A stretch of 64,000 nucleotides of DNA from VFMC01 sp963791635 (GTDB lineage Bacteria > Actinomycetota > Acidimicrobiia > Acidimicrobiales > Ilumatobacteraceae), in NCBI GenBank assembly GCA_963791635.1, contig CAWBTC010000019.1:62001-126000 (forward strand), read 5' to 3'. Every line of letters begins with the position of its first letter. Positions within the stretch are counted from its first letter, which is position 1. The position numbers and the translations under genes were made by a program. Positions 1-8,765 of the stretch are shown one piece after another. The notes under the pieces are model-generated. The model was not told the DNA's origin, ran no database searches, and saw nothing but the letters and a program-made list of their open reading frames with translations.

Positions 1-224
1 GAGCCCGTGCTCAGTTGGCGAACCTCCATGTATCTCGTGGTTGCCGCGCTCTTCACTGAGCGCGCCACTGCCTACAGCTCTGTCGGCAACGGTACAGACC
101 TCTCTGTCAGCGACGACGACCCTGCCCCAGTGCCTCGAGTGGTTCGGAGCGCTCGCGACATACCCGGGTTGTCGAGCGTCGAAACGAATGTCAGCGATCA
201 CCAGGACGACGGAGGATGAATCTC

Positions 225-902
225 GTGACGCACACGGACAGGTCTTCCGGCCCGGCTGAACTCCGCGCCGATGACCGCACCACTGCCAACGCTGCTTCGG
301 CTGGGCCATACGCGCGCCTCTTCAAGCGGGGCCTTGATCTGTCCGTCGGTTCCGCCGCCCTGTTGGTCGCGATTCCGGTGATCGCGATGGTGGGTCTCGT
401 CCTGCGGATCAACCTCGGGCGCGGCATCGTGCTGCGCCAGACCCGCGTCGGTCGCCACGGGAAGAACTTCGAGATGCTGAAGTTCCGCACGATGCTGCCG
501 AGTCGACGCCAGAGCGCGGGCATGTACCACGGGCCGGATCGGCGGACGAGCCACAAGGTCCCACACGATCCGCGCCACACCACGGTCGGGCGCTGGCTCC
601 GCAAGGTGAGCCTCGACGAAGTGCCGCAGCTCGTGAACGTCATGCGCGGCGAGATGAGCCTCGTCGGCCCCCGACCCGAGATGGCGGCGGTGGTCGACCA
701 GCACGGGCTCCGCGCTCACGAACGGCACACCGTGCGGCCCGGCCTCACCGGAGCCTGGCAGGTGGGCCAGCGCGCCCAGCACGTGCCCCTCCACGAGTGC
801 TTCGACGGCGACCTCGACTACGTCCGCAACATCACGCTACGCAACGACCTCGCGATCGTCTGGCACACCTTCGGAGCGATCGTCCGCGGCACCGGCAGCT
901 GA
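225..902 (+). CDS. Initiating sugar-1-phosphate transferase (WcaJ/ExoY-like)
   Basis: Bacterial sugar transferase that, by family knowledge, moves a sugar-1-phosphate from a nucleotide sugar to the undecaprenyl-phosphate carrier at the inner membrane, starting an exopolysaccharide repeat unit. Counted from the in-frame ATG at 216, one hydrophobic helix covers about residues 41-66. Family motifs follow: LKFRTM near 88-93, DEVPQLVNV near 134-142, LVGPRPE near 149-155 and RPGLTGAWQV near 174-183. It is the short monotopic (PglC-size) form, without the extra N-terminal membrane domain of full-length WcaJ. A GGAGG at 211-215 touches the ATG at 216 but is well spaced for the GTG at 225, so GTG is preferred. 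The opposite-strand neighbour ends one base downstream. A second sugar transferase lies at 6296-6913. Confidence 0.9.
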   Translation: MTHTDRSSGPAELRADDRTTANAASAGPYARLFKRGLDLSVGSAALLVAIPVIAMVGLVLRINLGRGIVLRQTRVGRHGKNFEMLKFRTMLPSRRQSAGMYHGPDRRTSHKVPHDPRHTTVGRWLRKVSLDEVPQLVNVMRGEMSLVGPRPEMAAVVDQHGLRAHERHTVRPGLTGAWQVGQRAQHVPLHECFDGDLDYVRNITLRNDLAIVWHTFGAIVRGTGS

Positions 903-1574
903 TCAGACGGCTGCGTGCGACCGGCTCATCGCGCCCACCAGTCCGATCAGCACCAGGCTCGTCGTGCCGGCGATAGCAACGGCCACCAGTGCAGGACGCC
1001 CGGTCGATTGGAGCGCGCCGGTGCGGGCGACGGCCACCGCAGCGATCGAACCGACAGCGCCCGCAACGAGCGGTGAGCCGACTCCTGCGAGCACGACCAA
1101 CAACGGCCACGCGGCGAACAGCGTTCCCACCAGCGCGCTGTCGCGCCCCGTCGCTCCTGACAAGCCCGACCACAGCACCCACCCCAGCACCGGCACCACC
1201 AGCCACCACGGCAGCGGCCGGTCGGCTGCCACCTCGATGGTGAGCAGCACCACGACGGCGAACGCGACCTGCGGGATCTGATCCGTTTCGGGCACGCAGC
1301 AGTAGATCGCGAACTGCATCACACCGATCAGCGCCGGCACCGATCCCGGCCGCACGAGGTGCTCCTGCAGCCCGGGCATCGCGACCGACACCATCACCGT
1401 GATCGAGAGGGCGAGCAGCACCACCACCTGGCGGTCGTCGAGACCGGAGACGTCCCAGCTGCGTCGGGCGGCGACCGAACCCACCACCATGCCCGCGAGG
1501 GCCCGCACCACGAGCCCAGCCGGCAACCGCATCCCCCGAGTGAACCACACCCGATCGATGCGTGTCGGCCGCAT
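903..1574 (-). CDS. Multi-pass membrane protein of unknown function
   Basis: About 223 residues with roughly six hydrophobic segments rich in Val, Ala and Leu and no recognised catalytic motif. It converges on the sugar transferase, with stop codons adjacent. The ATG at 1574 is chosen; an in-frame GTG at 1592 would add six residues. Its upstream side faces the decayed insertion sequence whose left end begins 59 bases away, so its original promoter may have been altered. The envelope-locus context suggests a polysaccharide or envelope role, but nothing in the sequence identifies one. Confidence 0.6.
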   Translation of the reverse strand: MRPTRIDRVWFTRGMRLPAGLVVRALAGMVVGSVAARRSWDVSGLDDRQVVVLLALSITVMVSVAMPGLQEHLVRPGSVPALIGVMQFAIYCCVPETDQIPQVAFAVVVLLTIEVAADRPLPWWLVVPVLGWVLWSGLSGATGRDSALVGTLFAAWPLLVVLAGVGSPLVAGAVGSIAAVAVARTGALQSTGRPALVAVAIAGTTSLVLIGLVGAMSRSHAAV

Positions 1575-1657
1575 GGAGCCGCCACCCCACACAGGTGGCC
1601 GGTGGATCGCGAAGGGCGGGAAGAGGTGACGACCGTCTGGACATCGTTCCGCCGGAA

Positions 1658-1713
1658 CCGTCTGGACATCGTTCCGCTGGTGGAGGTGGGTTGCGGTCAG
1701 GACATCGTTCCGC
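1658..1713 (+). repeat. Left terminal inverted repeat of the insertion sequence
   Basis: About 56 bases, near-perfect reverse complement of 2928-2983. The two GGACATCGTTCCG blocks are separated by a GGTGGAGGTGGGT-type spacer that is also conserved in the right end. The first 25 bases are duplicated immediately outside, at 1633-1657. Confidence 0.85.
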
Positions 1714-1756
1714 TGTTGGCTCGTTCGGTCATGTTTGATCGAGCGAGGAGCGCGTC

Positions 1757-2930
1757 ATGTCGGAAGAGGATCTACGCCAAGAAGCGGTACGTCGACGGTT
1801 GAGGGGCGAGAGTCCGACCGAGATCGCTGCGACGTTGGGACGCACGACACGCTGGGTACGCAAGTGGACAGCCCGACACGCCGAGGATGGCTTGTCTGGG
1901 GTGTGGCATGAGAGCCGGTCACGAGCTCCGCATCGTTCACCGACCAGACGCCTGAGGAGTTGCGCGATCAGATCCTCCAAGCCAGAGCGAGACTGGTCGC
2001 GAACCCTCGAGCGCAGTACGGGGCGCTTGCGATCCAGTGGGAACTACGCCGGCTCGGCCTGATCGAGATCCCACCAGCACGCACGATTGAGCGTGTCCTG
2101 GCCGTGCCGGTGTTGCTCAACCGCGGCGCCGCAAGACCGGATATGTGTCCAAGCATGTGCCCTATCCGGTCCCGGTCGCTGTCGAGCCAGGCGACCTCCA
2201 TCAGATCGACATGATCGGACCCCGGCACCTGTTCGGTGCCGCCCAGTTCCACACGTTGAACCTGATCGATGTCGGCTCCCATCTGGCCGGCAACGACTCA
2301 TCACCGAGCTCCGCCCACCGCTGCTCGCCCAAGCACTCGTTGGGATCTGGTCCGGGTCGGGACGCCGGCCGTTGCTCAGTTCGACACCACGCCAACTTCC
2401 GTGGCGGCATCGACCCGCTTGGCAACCTCGGGCCGATCGTCGCGACCTGCCTCGACCTCGGCATCACCCCACGGTTCATCGCGCTGCGCGAACCATGGCG
2501 CAACGGTGTCATCGAACACTTCAACGACGTCTGGGACAAGTCGTTCTTCCGCACCGAAACCTTCACCAGCATCGACCACCTCCGAACCGAGAACTCCGCG
2601 TTCATCGAGTTCCACAACACCCACCACCGCTACTCGGCCCACAACGGCGCCAGCCCCAACCAGATGTGGAACGCCAGACTGCACCGCCACGTCCAACGCC
2701 TACACGCCACCCACCAGGCTGCCAGCTCAGGGCCGCATCGAAGTCGTCCGCACATCCGCTCGAACCGTCAACTCGACCTGTTCGGCAAACGCATCACCAT
2801 CGCCGACGAGCACACCCACCGCTACGTCACCGCACATCAGGGTCCGCGCACGGCACCTCACTGTCATCACCCTCGACGGCGAAATCATCCACCAAGGCGA
2901 CTTCAACCTCTCACGCATCCGCGATAACCG
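1757..2930 (+). pseudogene. Transposase (HTH + DDE integrase), multiply frameshifted
   Basis: The reading frame starts with an ATG at 1757 and a helix-turn-helix segment (SPTEIAATLGRTTRWVRKW). It then has to jump frame near 1965, 2130, 2300, 2355, 2385 and 2835 to follow one continuous integrase-like protein. The three acidic catalytic candidates are all still recognisable: the Asp of HQIDMIG (codon 2208-2210), the Asp of VAQFD near 2380, and the Glu of IEHFND near 2515. They no longer share one frame. The C-terminal motif DGEIIHQGDFNLS is in yet another frame. No functional transposase can be made without correction. Confidence 0.85.
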
Positions 2931-2983
2931 GAACGATGTCCTGACGGCTACCCACCTCCGCCAGCGGAACGATGTCCAGACGG
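2928..2983 (-). repeat. Right terminal inverted repeat of the insertion sequence
   Basis: Reverse complement of 1658-1713 with a few differences. It ends at the CGG at 2981-2983, 51 bases before the start of the phosphatase gene. Confidence 0.85.
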
Positions 2984-3034
2984 CCCAACCACCTCGACCA
3001 AAGCGGACGAGAGAGGGAAACTAACCTCGGACCG

Positions 3035-3577
3035 ATGTTGTCCGTTCTCTGCGTGTGCACGCACAACCGCACACGCTCGGTGCTGATGGCGGGTCTCCTT
3101 GCTCACCACGTGCGCGACCTCGGCCTCGATGTCACCGTCACCAGTGCCGGCACCAACGCCGATGGCGGGCTGGCGACCGGTGAGGCGATCAAGTTGCTGA
3201 GCGAGCGGGGCATCGATCTGCGCGGCCATCGCGGCACGCCGCTCGGTGACGACAACGTCTGCAGGGCCGACCTCATCATCACCGCCGAGCAGGAACACGT
3301 GGTGAACATCGCCGCGCACTGGCCCGACGCGTTCGCCCGCACGTTCACCCTGCCCGAACTCCTCGCCCGCACGAAGCTGTACGGCGGTCGGCTCGGCGGG
3401 CCGATGGAGGACTGGCTCGAGTTGCTCGCCGACGGACGGCCGTCGGGCTTCACGTACCTCGACGATCGCTCGATCGGCGAGGTCGTGGATCCCACCGGGC
3501 AGGACCGTCGCACGTGGCTCGACGTCTTCGAGCTGGTGGATGATCTCACCAGGCGGCTCGCCAAGGCGCTCACCTGA
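3035..3577 (+). CDS. Low-molecular-weight protein tyrosine phosphatase
   Basis: Cytoplasmic phosphatase of 180 residues. The phosphate-binding loop near the N-terminus reads CTHNRTRS, matching CX5R(S/T) with Cys8 as nucleophile and Arg14. The general-acid Asp is likely Asp152 in the VDPTGQ motif. The ATG at 3035 is chosen because it puts the loop at the usual position; the longer open frame upstream runs into the insertion sequence's right end. LMW phosphatases of polysaccharide loci normally dephosphorylate the BY-kinase/Wzc protein. The only such protein here (21238-22638) lacks a normal ATP-binding loop, so the partner is unclear. The stop overlaps the next start by one base (TGATG), indicating an operon. 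Confidence 0.88.
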   Translation: MLSVLCVCTHNRTRSVLMAGLLAHHVRDLGLDVTVTSAGTNADGGLATGEAIKLLSERGIDLRGHRGTPLGDDNVCRADLIITAEQEHVVNIAAHWPDAFARTFTLPELLARTKLYGGRLGGPMEDWLELLADGRPSGFTYLDDRSIGEVVDPTGQDRRTWLDVFELVDDLTRRLAKALT

Positions 3578-4392
3578 TGGACACCCGTCACCTCGTCAAA
3601 CAGCTGAGCAGAGCGGCCGACGCGTTGCTGCCGGCGCACCCCGGCGTCACCGTGCTGATCTACCACCGCGTCGGCGGCGGCAGCAGCAGCCAGGTCGACC
3701 TGGCCGTCGACGAGTTCGACCGGCACATGGCCCATCTCGCCGAACACGCCGTCGTGGTCACCCTCGACGAGGCCATCTCCGGTCTCGCATCCGGCCTCGA
3801 TGTCGGCCTCGATGCCGGGCCACGCGTCGTGATCACCTTCGACGACGGCACTGCCGACTTCACCGACCACGCCGTGCCCGTGCTCGCCCGCCACGGCCTG
3901 CCGGCCACGCTGTATGCCGCCACGTCGTTCATCGACGACCAGGCGCGGTTCCCCTGGGACGCGCCACCCACCTCGTGGGCCGCGCTGCGCGACGCCACCG
4001 GCACGGGCCTCGTCACCATCGGCTCGCACACACACTCACACTGGCTGCTCGACCGGCTCGAACCAGCGGCTGTGGCCGCCGACCTCGACCGCTCCATCGA
4101 GCTCATCGAAGACAACATCGGCACCCGGCCCGAACACTTCGCCTACCCCAAGGCGCTGCCCGGATCAGTACATGCCGAGATCGCCGTCCGCCGCCGCTTC
4201 ACCTCCGCCGCCCTCGCCGCCAGCCGCGTGAACCGCCCTGGCCACACCGATCTCCACCGCCTCTGGCGCACGCCAGTGCAACGCGCGGACGGCTTCGAGT
4301 TCTTCACCGCCAAAGCGCGCGGCGGCCTGCGACTCGAGGGCGAACTGCGCGCACTCGCCGCCCGCCTCAAGTACCGCGGGACTGTCAGGTGA
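3577..4392 (+). CDS. Polysaccharide deacetylase family protein (NodB-like, CE4)
   Basis: 271 residues of the CE4 esterase fold, which removes acetyl or related groups from sugars in a metal-dependent reaction. Motif 1 is TFDDG at residues 87-91 (catalytic base and metal Asp). Motif 2, SHTHSHWLL at about 150-158, carries the two metal-binding His. An early LIYHRV motif is typical of secreted or membrane-linked polysaccharide deacetylases, though no signal peptide is evident. It starts in the stop codon of the phosphatase gene and its own stop overlaps the GTG of the following glycosyltransferase, so the three genes are probably co-translated. Confidence 0.87.
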   Translation: MDTRHLVKQLSRAADALLPAHPGVTVLIYHRVGGGSSSQVDLAVDEFDRHMAHLAEHAVVVTLDEAISGLASGLDVGLDAGPRVVITFDDGTADFTDHAVPVLARHGLPATLYAATSFIDDQARFPWDAPPTSWAALRDATGTGLVTIGSHTHSHWLLDRLEPAAVAADLDRSIELIEDNIGTRPEHFAYPKALPGSVHAEIAVRRRFTSAALAASRVNRPGHTDLHRLWRTPVQRADGFEFFTAKARGGLRLEGELRALAARLKYRGTVR

Positions 4393-4410
4393 GCCAGGTG
4401 AGCCAGGTGA
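4386..4410 (+). repeat. 9-bp tandem repeat at a stop/start overlap
   Basis: The unit CAGGTGAGC is repeated 2.8 times across the end of the deacetylase gene. Each unit supplies both a TGA for the upstream frame and an in-frame GTG for the downstream gene (4389, 4398, 4407). The downstream start codon is therefore ambiguous among three positions. Confidence 0.85.
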
Positions 4411-5591
4411 CGACCTCGACGGTGCTGCCACCCAAGCGGCCCGGCATCCCTCGTCTCGTGCACCTCACCACCACCGACATGAGCCTCGACTGGCTCATCG
4501 GCCCGCAGCTTCGCGCCTTTGCCGCCGAGGGCTACGAGGTGATCGGCATGTCGGCCGCCGGGCCGCACGTGGCGAACCTGACGGCGATGGGCATCGCTCA
4601 TGTCGACGTCCCCGCATTCACTCGCTCGACCAACCCGCTGCAGGACGTGAAGGCCTTCGTGCAGGTCGTGAAGCTGCTGCGCGAGCTCCGCCCCGACATC
4701 CTCCACACGCACAACCCGAAGCCCGGCATCGTCGGCCGCATCGCCGGCTGGCTCACGCGCGTGCCCCTCGTGATCAACACCCAGCACGGCCTCTACGCAC
4801 AGCCATCCGACCGGTGGCAGCGTCGCCTGCCCGTCTACGCCGCCGAGCGGATCGCAGCCGCGTTCGGCGATGCCGAGCTCGTCCAGAACCCCGAGGACGT
4901 GGACACCTTGATCCACACCCTCAGGATCCCCGCACGCAAGGTGCACCTCCTCGGCAACGGCATCGACCTCGACCGCTTCGATCCCGATTCCGTGCCGGCC
5001 AGCACCCGTGACGCGACCCGTGCGGAGTGGGGCATCGCCGCGGGCGAGGTCGTGGTCGGCGTCGTCGGGCGACTCGTCCGCGAGAAGGGCATCGTCGAGA
5101 TCCTCGAGGCCGCCCACGAGCTCCGCGGCGAACAGCGGCTCGTACGATTCGTGATCGTCGGTCCCGCCGATCCGGGCAAAGCCGACGCGATCGACGCCGC
5201 AGGGTTCGCGCAGGCAGCCGGTGACGGCGTGGTGTTCGCGGGAGAACGCACCGACATGCCGGAGTGCTACGCGGCGATGGACCTGTTCCTGACCGCCAGC
5301 TGGCGCGAGGGCTTCCCCCGCAGCGCGATGGAAGCCGCCGCGATGCGCCTCCCCACCGTCGCCACCGACATCCGCGGCAACCGCCAGGTGATCGACGACG
5401 GCGTCACCGGCGTGCTCGTGCCGGTGCGCGATCCAGCGGGCCTGGCCGAGGGCGTGCGCACCCTGCTCGGCCAACGCGACCGGTGGCCCACCTTCGCCGT
5501 CGCGTGTCGCGAACGGGCGCGCGCCCACTTCGACCAACAGCTGGTGATCGACCGCACGCTCGCCGCCTACCGCCGCCTACCGCCGCGCTGA
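4389..5591 (+). CDS. Family 4 glycosyltransferase (EPS assembly)
   Basis: About 400 residues, GT-B fold. The N-terminal domain has RPDILHTHNPKPGI near residues 97-110. The C-terminal nucleotide-sugar-binding domain shows GNGIDLDRFDP, GRLVREKGI and the conserved E-x7-E-type segment in EGFPRSAMEAAAMRLP. It probably transfers a sugar to a lipid-linked oligosaccharide on the cytoplasmic membrane face. GTG at 4389 overlaps the deacetylase stop (GTGA); GTG at 4398 or 4407 are equally in frame because of the tandem repeat. The extreme C-terminus is also repetitive (AYRRLPPR end). Confidence 0.87.
   Translation: MSQVSQVTTSTVLPPKRPGIPRLVHLTTTDMSLDWLIGPQLRAFAAEGYEVIGMSAAGPHVANLTAMGIAHVDVPAFTRSTNPLQDVKAFVQVVKLLRELRPDILHTHNPKPGIVGRIAGWLTRVPLVINTQHGLYAQPSDRWQRRLPVYAAERIAAAFGDAELVQNPEDVDTLIHTLRIPARKVHLLGNGIDLDRFDPDSVPASTRDATRAEWGIAAGEVVVGVVGRLVREKGIVEILEAAHELRGEQRLVRFVIVGPADPGKADAIDAAGFAQAAGDGVVFAGERTDMPECYAAMDLFLTASWREGFPRSAMEAAAMRLPTVATDIRGNRQVIDDGVTGVLVPVRDPAGLAEGVRTLLGQRDRWPTFAVACRERARAHFDQQLVIDRTLAAYRRLPPR
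5561..5586 (+). repeat. 10-bp tandem repeat at the 3' end of the glycosyltransferase gene
   Basis: The unit CGCCGCCTAC is present 2.6 times, ending three bases before the TGA stop of the glycosyltransferase gene. Confidence 0.75.
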
Positions 5592-5598
5592 GCGAGCC

Positions 5599-6189
5599 TC
5601 AGCCGAGGCTGGGGTGACGGTTGACGAAGATGCTGTCGACGAGCTCTTCGATCACCAGGAGGCGCTCGGCCTCGGTGGCGCCCGGACCACCGAGTTCGAC
5701 GCTGGTGCGGAACGACATCGTGTCCAGCCGACCGCTTCGCGTGATCGCGACACCGGCGCAGGGATCGTCGACCAATGCACTGTTCACGAGTGACACCACC
5801 TGGTGACGGAGGTCCGCGTCATGGGCGACCAGGACTGCACCGAAGACTCCGGCGCCGACCGGCGTGAGCGCGATGCGGCGCCGTCCGTCGAGCAGCAGCC
5901 AGAACGTGGACCGCTCGGGACTGACCGTGGTGATGCGAATCGACGTGGTCGCCGCGTGGATCGCTTCGTGGATGTCGGCGATCTCGTGATCGAGGTCGAC
6001 GTGCTGCACGTACCCCTCGTCGTCGAGGAACTCGCGGCACAGCTCACGGGCGACGAGGCTGGCGAGACCGGCGGCCTCGATGTCGTCGATGTTGCGGGCC
6101 GGCTCCTCGAGCAGATCCAGCACGGACAGGACCGGATCGGTCTCGCCGAGCGACACCAGGAACTGGACCTCGGCGAACGTGAGCAGCAT
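5599..6189 (-). CDS. Hypothetical protein, 196 aa
   Basis: Soluble protein without signal peptide or membrane segment. It begins MLLTFAEVQFL and is acidic, with a central alternating strand pattern (STFWLLLDGRRRIAL, then GVFGAVLVAHD). I do not recognise a family. It converges on the glycosyltransferase gene with stop codons eight bases apart and lies between it and the sugar transferase/acetyltransferase pair on the same strand. The gap to the latter's stop is about 106 bases, so it may be a separate unit. A weak resemblance in size and strand pattern to type VII secretion accessory proteins was considered, but no motif supports it. Confidence 0.65.
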   Translation of the reverse strand: MLLTFAEVQFLVSLGETDPVLSVLDLLEEPARNIDDIEAAGLASLVARELCREFLDDEGYVQHVDLDHEIADIHEAIHAATTSIRITTVSPERSTFWLLLDGRRRIALTPVGAGVFGAVLVAHDADLRHQVVSLVNSALVDDPCAGVAITRSGRLDTMSFRTSVELGGPGATEAERLLVIEELVDSIFVNRHPSLG

Positions 6190-6295
6190 CCGTCTCCTTC
6201 CATCGGGGCCGATGACCCGTCAGATACCCGCACCGTCGACGACGGCGGAGCCGCACATTGGAAAGACCCGGTGAACGTTCGGTCAACGGCCCAGG

Positions 6296-6913
6296 TCAGC
6301 GAGGGGGCCGGTCCTCCGGCAACGCATGCATCGTGACTCCCCGACCGTGCGACACACCCGAGCCACTGAGCACGGTGGGTACCGTCCGAACGAGGATCCG
6401 GAGGTCGCCGATCAGGCTGCGTTGCTCCACGTACCGCACGTCGAGCGCGAGGCGTTCGGGCCAGTCGACCAGATTGCGGCCGCTCACCTGCGCGAGCCCG
6501 GTGATCCCCGGCTTCACCTCGAATCGTCGGTACTCGTCGCCTCGGTAGCGATGCCAGTAGTGCTTCGGCAACGGCCGCGGCCCGACGAGGGTGATGTCGC
6601 CTCGCCACAGGTTCCACAGCGACGGCAGCTCGTCGATGCTCGACGAACGGAGCATCGCACCGAGCGTCGTCATCCGCTCGCCGTCGAACTCGGGAGCTTC
6701 ACGACCCGGCACCGGGTGCTTCATCGTGCGCAGCTTCAACAGCATGAACGGGCGACCGGCCAACCCCAAGCGCTCCTGGCGGAACAGGACGTCTCGACCC
6801 ATCGACACCCGCACCACGACGACGCTCGCCGCGAGCACGGGAGCGAGGACGACCAGCCCCAGCGTTGCCACGGTGATGTCGAACGCCCTCCGCAGGAGGT
6901 CGGCCGGTTTCAC
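6296..6913 (-). CDS. Second initiating sugar transferase (PglC-like)
   Basis: 205-residue monotopic phosphoglycosyl transferase. It has an N-terminal hydrophobic helix (about 13-33), FRQERLG, LKLRTMKHP, a SSIDELPSLWN motif with the catalytic Asp-Glu pair, TLVGPRPLP and KPGITGLAQVSGRN. It is the small PglC class that loads a sugar-1-phosphate on undecaprenyl phosphate. The start is a GTG at 6913 that overlaps the stop of the acetyltransferase gene (GTGA), so the two are translationally coupled. This order (acetyltransferase then PglC-like) resembles pglD-pglC, suggesting the loaded sugar is an N-acetylated amino-sugar. That substrate is an inference from context. Confidence 0.9.
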   Translation of the reverse strand: MKPADLLRRAFDITVATLGLVVLAPVLAASVVVVRVSMGRDVLFRQERLGLAGRPFMLLKLRTMKHPVPGREAPEFDGERMTTLGAMLRSSSIDELPSLWNLWRGDITLVGPRPLPKHYWHRYRGDEYRRFEVKPGITGLAQVSGRNLVDWPERLALDVRYVEQRSLIGDLRILVRTVPTVLSGSGVSHGRGVTMHALPEDRPPR

Positions 6914-7593
6914 GAGCCGCCGCGCCCGCTCTGGCGGGCCGGCATACCGGTGACCATCGCGCCGTCGGGCACATCGTTCACCACGACAGCGCCGGCGCCG
7001 ACGACTGCTCGGGCTCCGATCGTCAGGTATGGCAGCACCCGAGCACCGATCCCGATCAGGGTGCCCGATCCGACCCGAACACCACCGGCGATGGACACTC
7101 CCGGTGCCACATGGACGAAGTCACCGACCGTGCAGTCGTGATCCACACTCGCGTTCGTGTTGACGATCGTGCCTCGCCCGATCGTGGTGCCCGCGTTCAC
7201 CACCGACCCCGGCAGCAGCGCCGCACCGTCGAGGATCGTCGCGGTGTGCGACACCATTGCGAACCGGCTGACGGCAGTCTCGGCCGGCAGCCCGTCGGCA
7301 TCACAGCGATTCGTCACCGCCGAACGGGCGGCGTTGTCGCCGATCGCCACGAACACTCGGTCGACCGCGAGCTCCCTGGCCAACCGCACGAGATCGGCGT
7401 CGATGCCGACCACCGGCACGCCGAGCCCGTCGATGCCCTCGCCGTCGCTGCTCACCGCACCGACCACCTCGTGGCTGGGGTCGTCCTGCAGCGCCTCGAG
7501 ACACACGCGAGCATGTCCACCAGCGCCGACGATCAACACTCGAACCCGCCGCTCTCCCACGTCGAGAACAGTAGCGACATCGCCCCGACGCAT
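6910..7593 (-). CDS. Sugar O/N-acetyltransferase, NeuD/PglD family
   Basis: Two-domain protein. A Rossmann-like N-terminal domain begins RVLIVGAGGHARV. A left-handed beta-helix built of hexapeptide repeats follows (for example IGRGTIVNTNASVDHDC and VGSGTLIGIGARVLP). The family uses acetyl-CoA to acetylate an amino-sugar nucleotide; the catalytic His is likely the one in SVDHDC. The ATG at 7593 is proposed; a GTG at 7560 lies closer to the fold and is also possible. It is coupled to the following sugar transferase gene. It is divergent from the saccharopine dehydrogenase-like gene, leaving about 107 bases for two promoters. Confidence 0.86.
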   Translation of the reverse strand: MRRGDVATVLDVGERRVRVLIVGAGGHARVCLEALQDDPSHEVVGAVSSDGEGIDGLGVPVVGIDADLVRLARELAVDRVFVAIGDNAARSAVTNRCDADGLPAETAVSRFAMVSHTATILDGAALLPGSVVNAGTTIGRGTIVNTNASVDHDCTVGDFVHVAPGVSIAGGVRVGSGTLIGIGARVLPYLTIGARAVVGAGAVVVNDVPDGAMVTGMPARQSGRGGS

Positions 7594-7700
7594 CTGTCGT
7601 GTCCGACACGGTGTCGGCGTCGATGCCGCGGCGGTGCGCACGCCGAAGATCGGCACGAACGTTCCGGCGGATTCGTTCGACCTGGTCTAGCGTTCCAGCC

Positions 7701-8765
7701 GTGACGTTCTCGCGAGTTGCCGTGCTCGGCCTCGGCAAGGTGGGGCACCTCGCCGCCACCTTCCTCCATCAAGCGGGCTTCGACGTGTGCGGCATCGACC
7801 AACGCACGCCGGCCAAGGCATCGTCGTTCCCGGTGAAGGTGGCCGATGTCGGAGACGTGGCCGCCCTCGACCACCTCCTCGATGGTCAGCAGGCCGTGCT
7901 CTCCTGCCTGCCGTACCACCTCAATCGTGAGGTCGCTCGGGTGGCCCACGCCAAGGGCATCCACTACTTCGACCTCACCGAAGACGTCGGCACCTCCCAA
8001 ACCGTCTCCGAGCTCTCCACCACGGCCCGCTCGCTGATGGCGCCGCAATGCGGCCTCGCACCGGGTTTCGTGAGCATCGTGGCAGCCTCACATGCAGCCG
8101 CTTTCGACGAGTGCCGCTCGATCCGAATGCGCGTCGGCGCGCTCCCCCAACACCCCACCGGACTGCTGGGCTACTCGTTCAACTGGTCGCCAGAGGGCGT
8201 CGTGAACGAGTACCTCAACGATTGCGAGGTCATCGAGGAAGGCCGGCGGAAGTGGGTCTCCTCGATGGAGTGGCGTGAGACCCTCTACATCCACGGCACC
8301 CAACTCGAAGCCTTCACCACCTCGGGCGGGCTCGGCACGATGTGCGACAGCTTCCACGGCCGGGTCGCCAATCTCGACTACAAGACGATCCGCTACCCCG
8401 GCCACATGGAGCTGATGAACTTCTTCTTCCACGAGCTGCTGCTGCGCGAGCGTCGCGACCTCGCCGGCGAGATCCTCACCAACGCCAAACCACCGGTGAA
8501 CGATGACGTCGTGTACGTCCACGTCGCGTCGGAAGGCACCATCGGCGGCGCGCTGCGTCGCGAAGAGTTCGTACGGGCATACACACCGGTCGTCGTCGCT
8601 GGCGAACGCAACACCGCGATCGCCTGGACCACCGCCGGATCGGTGGCCGCGATCATCGAGCTCGTCCGCGCCGGTGTGCTCCCGGCCACCGGCTTGCTGC
8701 GCCAGGAAGACATCCGCCTCACGGACTTCCTCGCCACCCCCACGGGCAAGCTCTTCGCCACCTGA
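7701..8765 (+). CDS. Saccharopine dehydrogenase-like oxidoreductase
   Basis: 354 residues. The N-terminal NAD(P)-binding motif reads AVLGLGKVGHLAATFL, followed by CGIDQRTP and the LSCLPYHLN segment typical of saccharopine dehydrogenase and lysine-6-dehydrogenase/carboxynorspermidine-type reductases. The middle contains QCGLAPGFVSIVA, a family hallmark. The reaction would be NAD(P)-linked oxidation or reduction at a secondary amine; the substrate cannot be read from sequence. Start is GTG 7701, which removes an unrelated N-terminal extension and begins the fold at once. It is not obviously connected to polysaccharide synthesis. Confidence 0.83.
   Translation: MTFSRVAVLGLGKVGHLAATFLHQAGFDVCGIDQRTPAKASSFPVKVADVGDVAALDHLLDGQQAVLSCLPYHLNREVARVAHAKGIHYFDLTEDVGTSQTVSELSTTARSLMAPQCGLAPGFVSIVAASHAAAFDECRSIRMRVGALPQHPTGLLGYSFNWSPEGVVNEYLNDCEVIEEGRRKWVSSMEWRETLYIHGTQLEAFTTSGGLGTMCDSFHGRVANLDYKTIRYPGHMELMNFFFHELLLRERRDLAGEILTNAKPPVNDDVVYVHVASEGTIGGALRREEFVRAYTPVVVAGERNTAIAWTTAGSVAAIIELVRAGVLPATGLLRQEDIRLTDFLATPTGKLFAT

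Larger units (their letters stand above)
1633..2983. mobile_element. Decayed IS481-type insertion sequence with long inverted ends
   Basis: A frame-broken transposase is bounded by long inverted repeats. The left arm (1658-1713) and the right arm (2928-2983) match as reverse complements over about 56 bases with only a handful of mismatches. Both carry the block GGACATCGTTCCG twice. On the left the outermost 25 bases are present twice in tandem (1633-1657 and 1658-1682), so the left boundary is ambiguous. I see no target duplication at either possible boundary. Assignment to IS481 rests on a helix-turn-helix N-terminus followed by an rve-type DDE domain. It lies 51 bases upstream of the phosphatase operon. 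Confidence 0.8.

Noticed and set aside
7..219. 70-aa open frame at the left edge
   Set aside because: No ribosome site, no domain, and it runs into the sugar transferase start. Nothing supports it as a gene.
1633..2983. Target-site duplication around the insertion sequence
   Set aside because: No matching direct repeat was found at either candidate left boundary and the right boundary.
5599..6189. Type VII secretion accessory protein
   Set aside because: Only vague size and strand-pattern similarity; no motif and no ESX gene adjacent.
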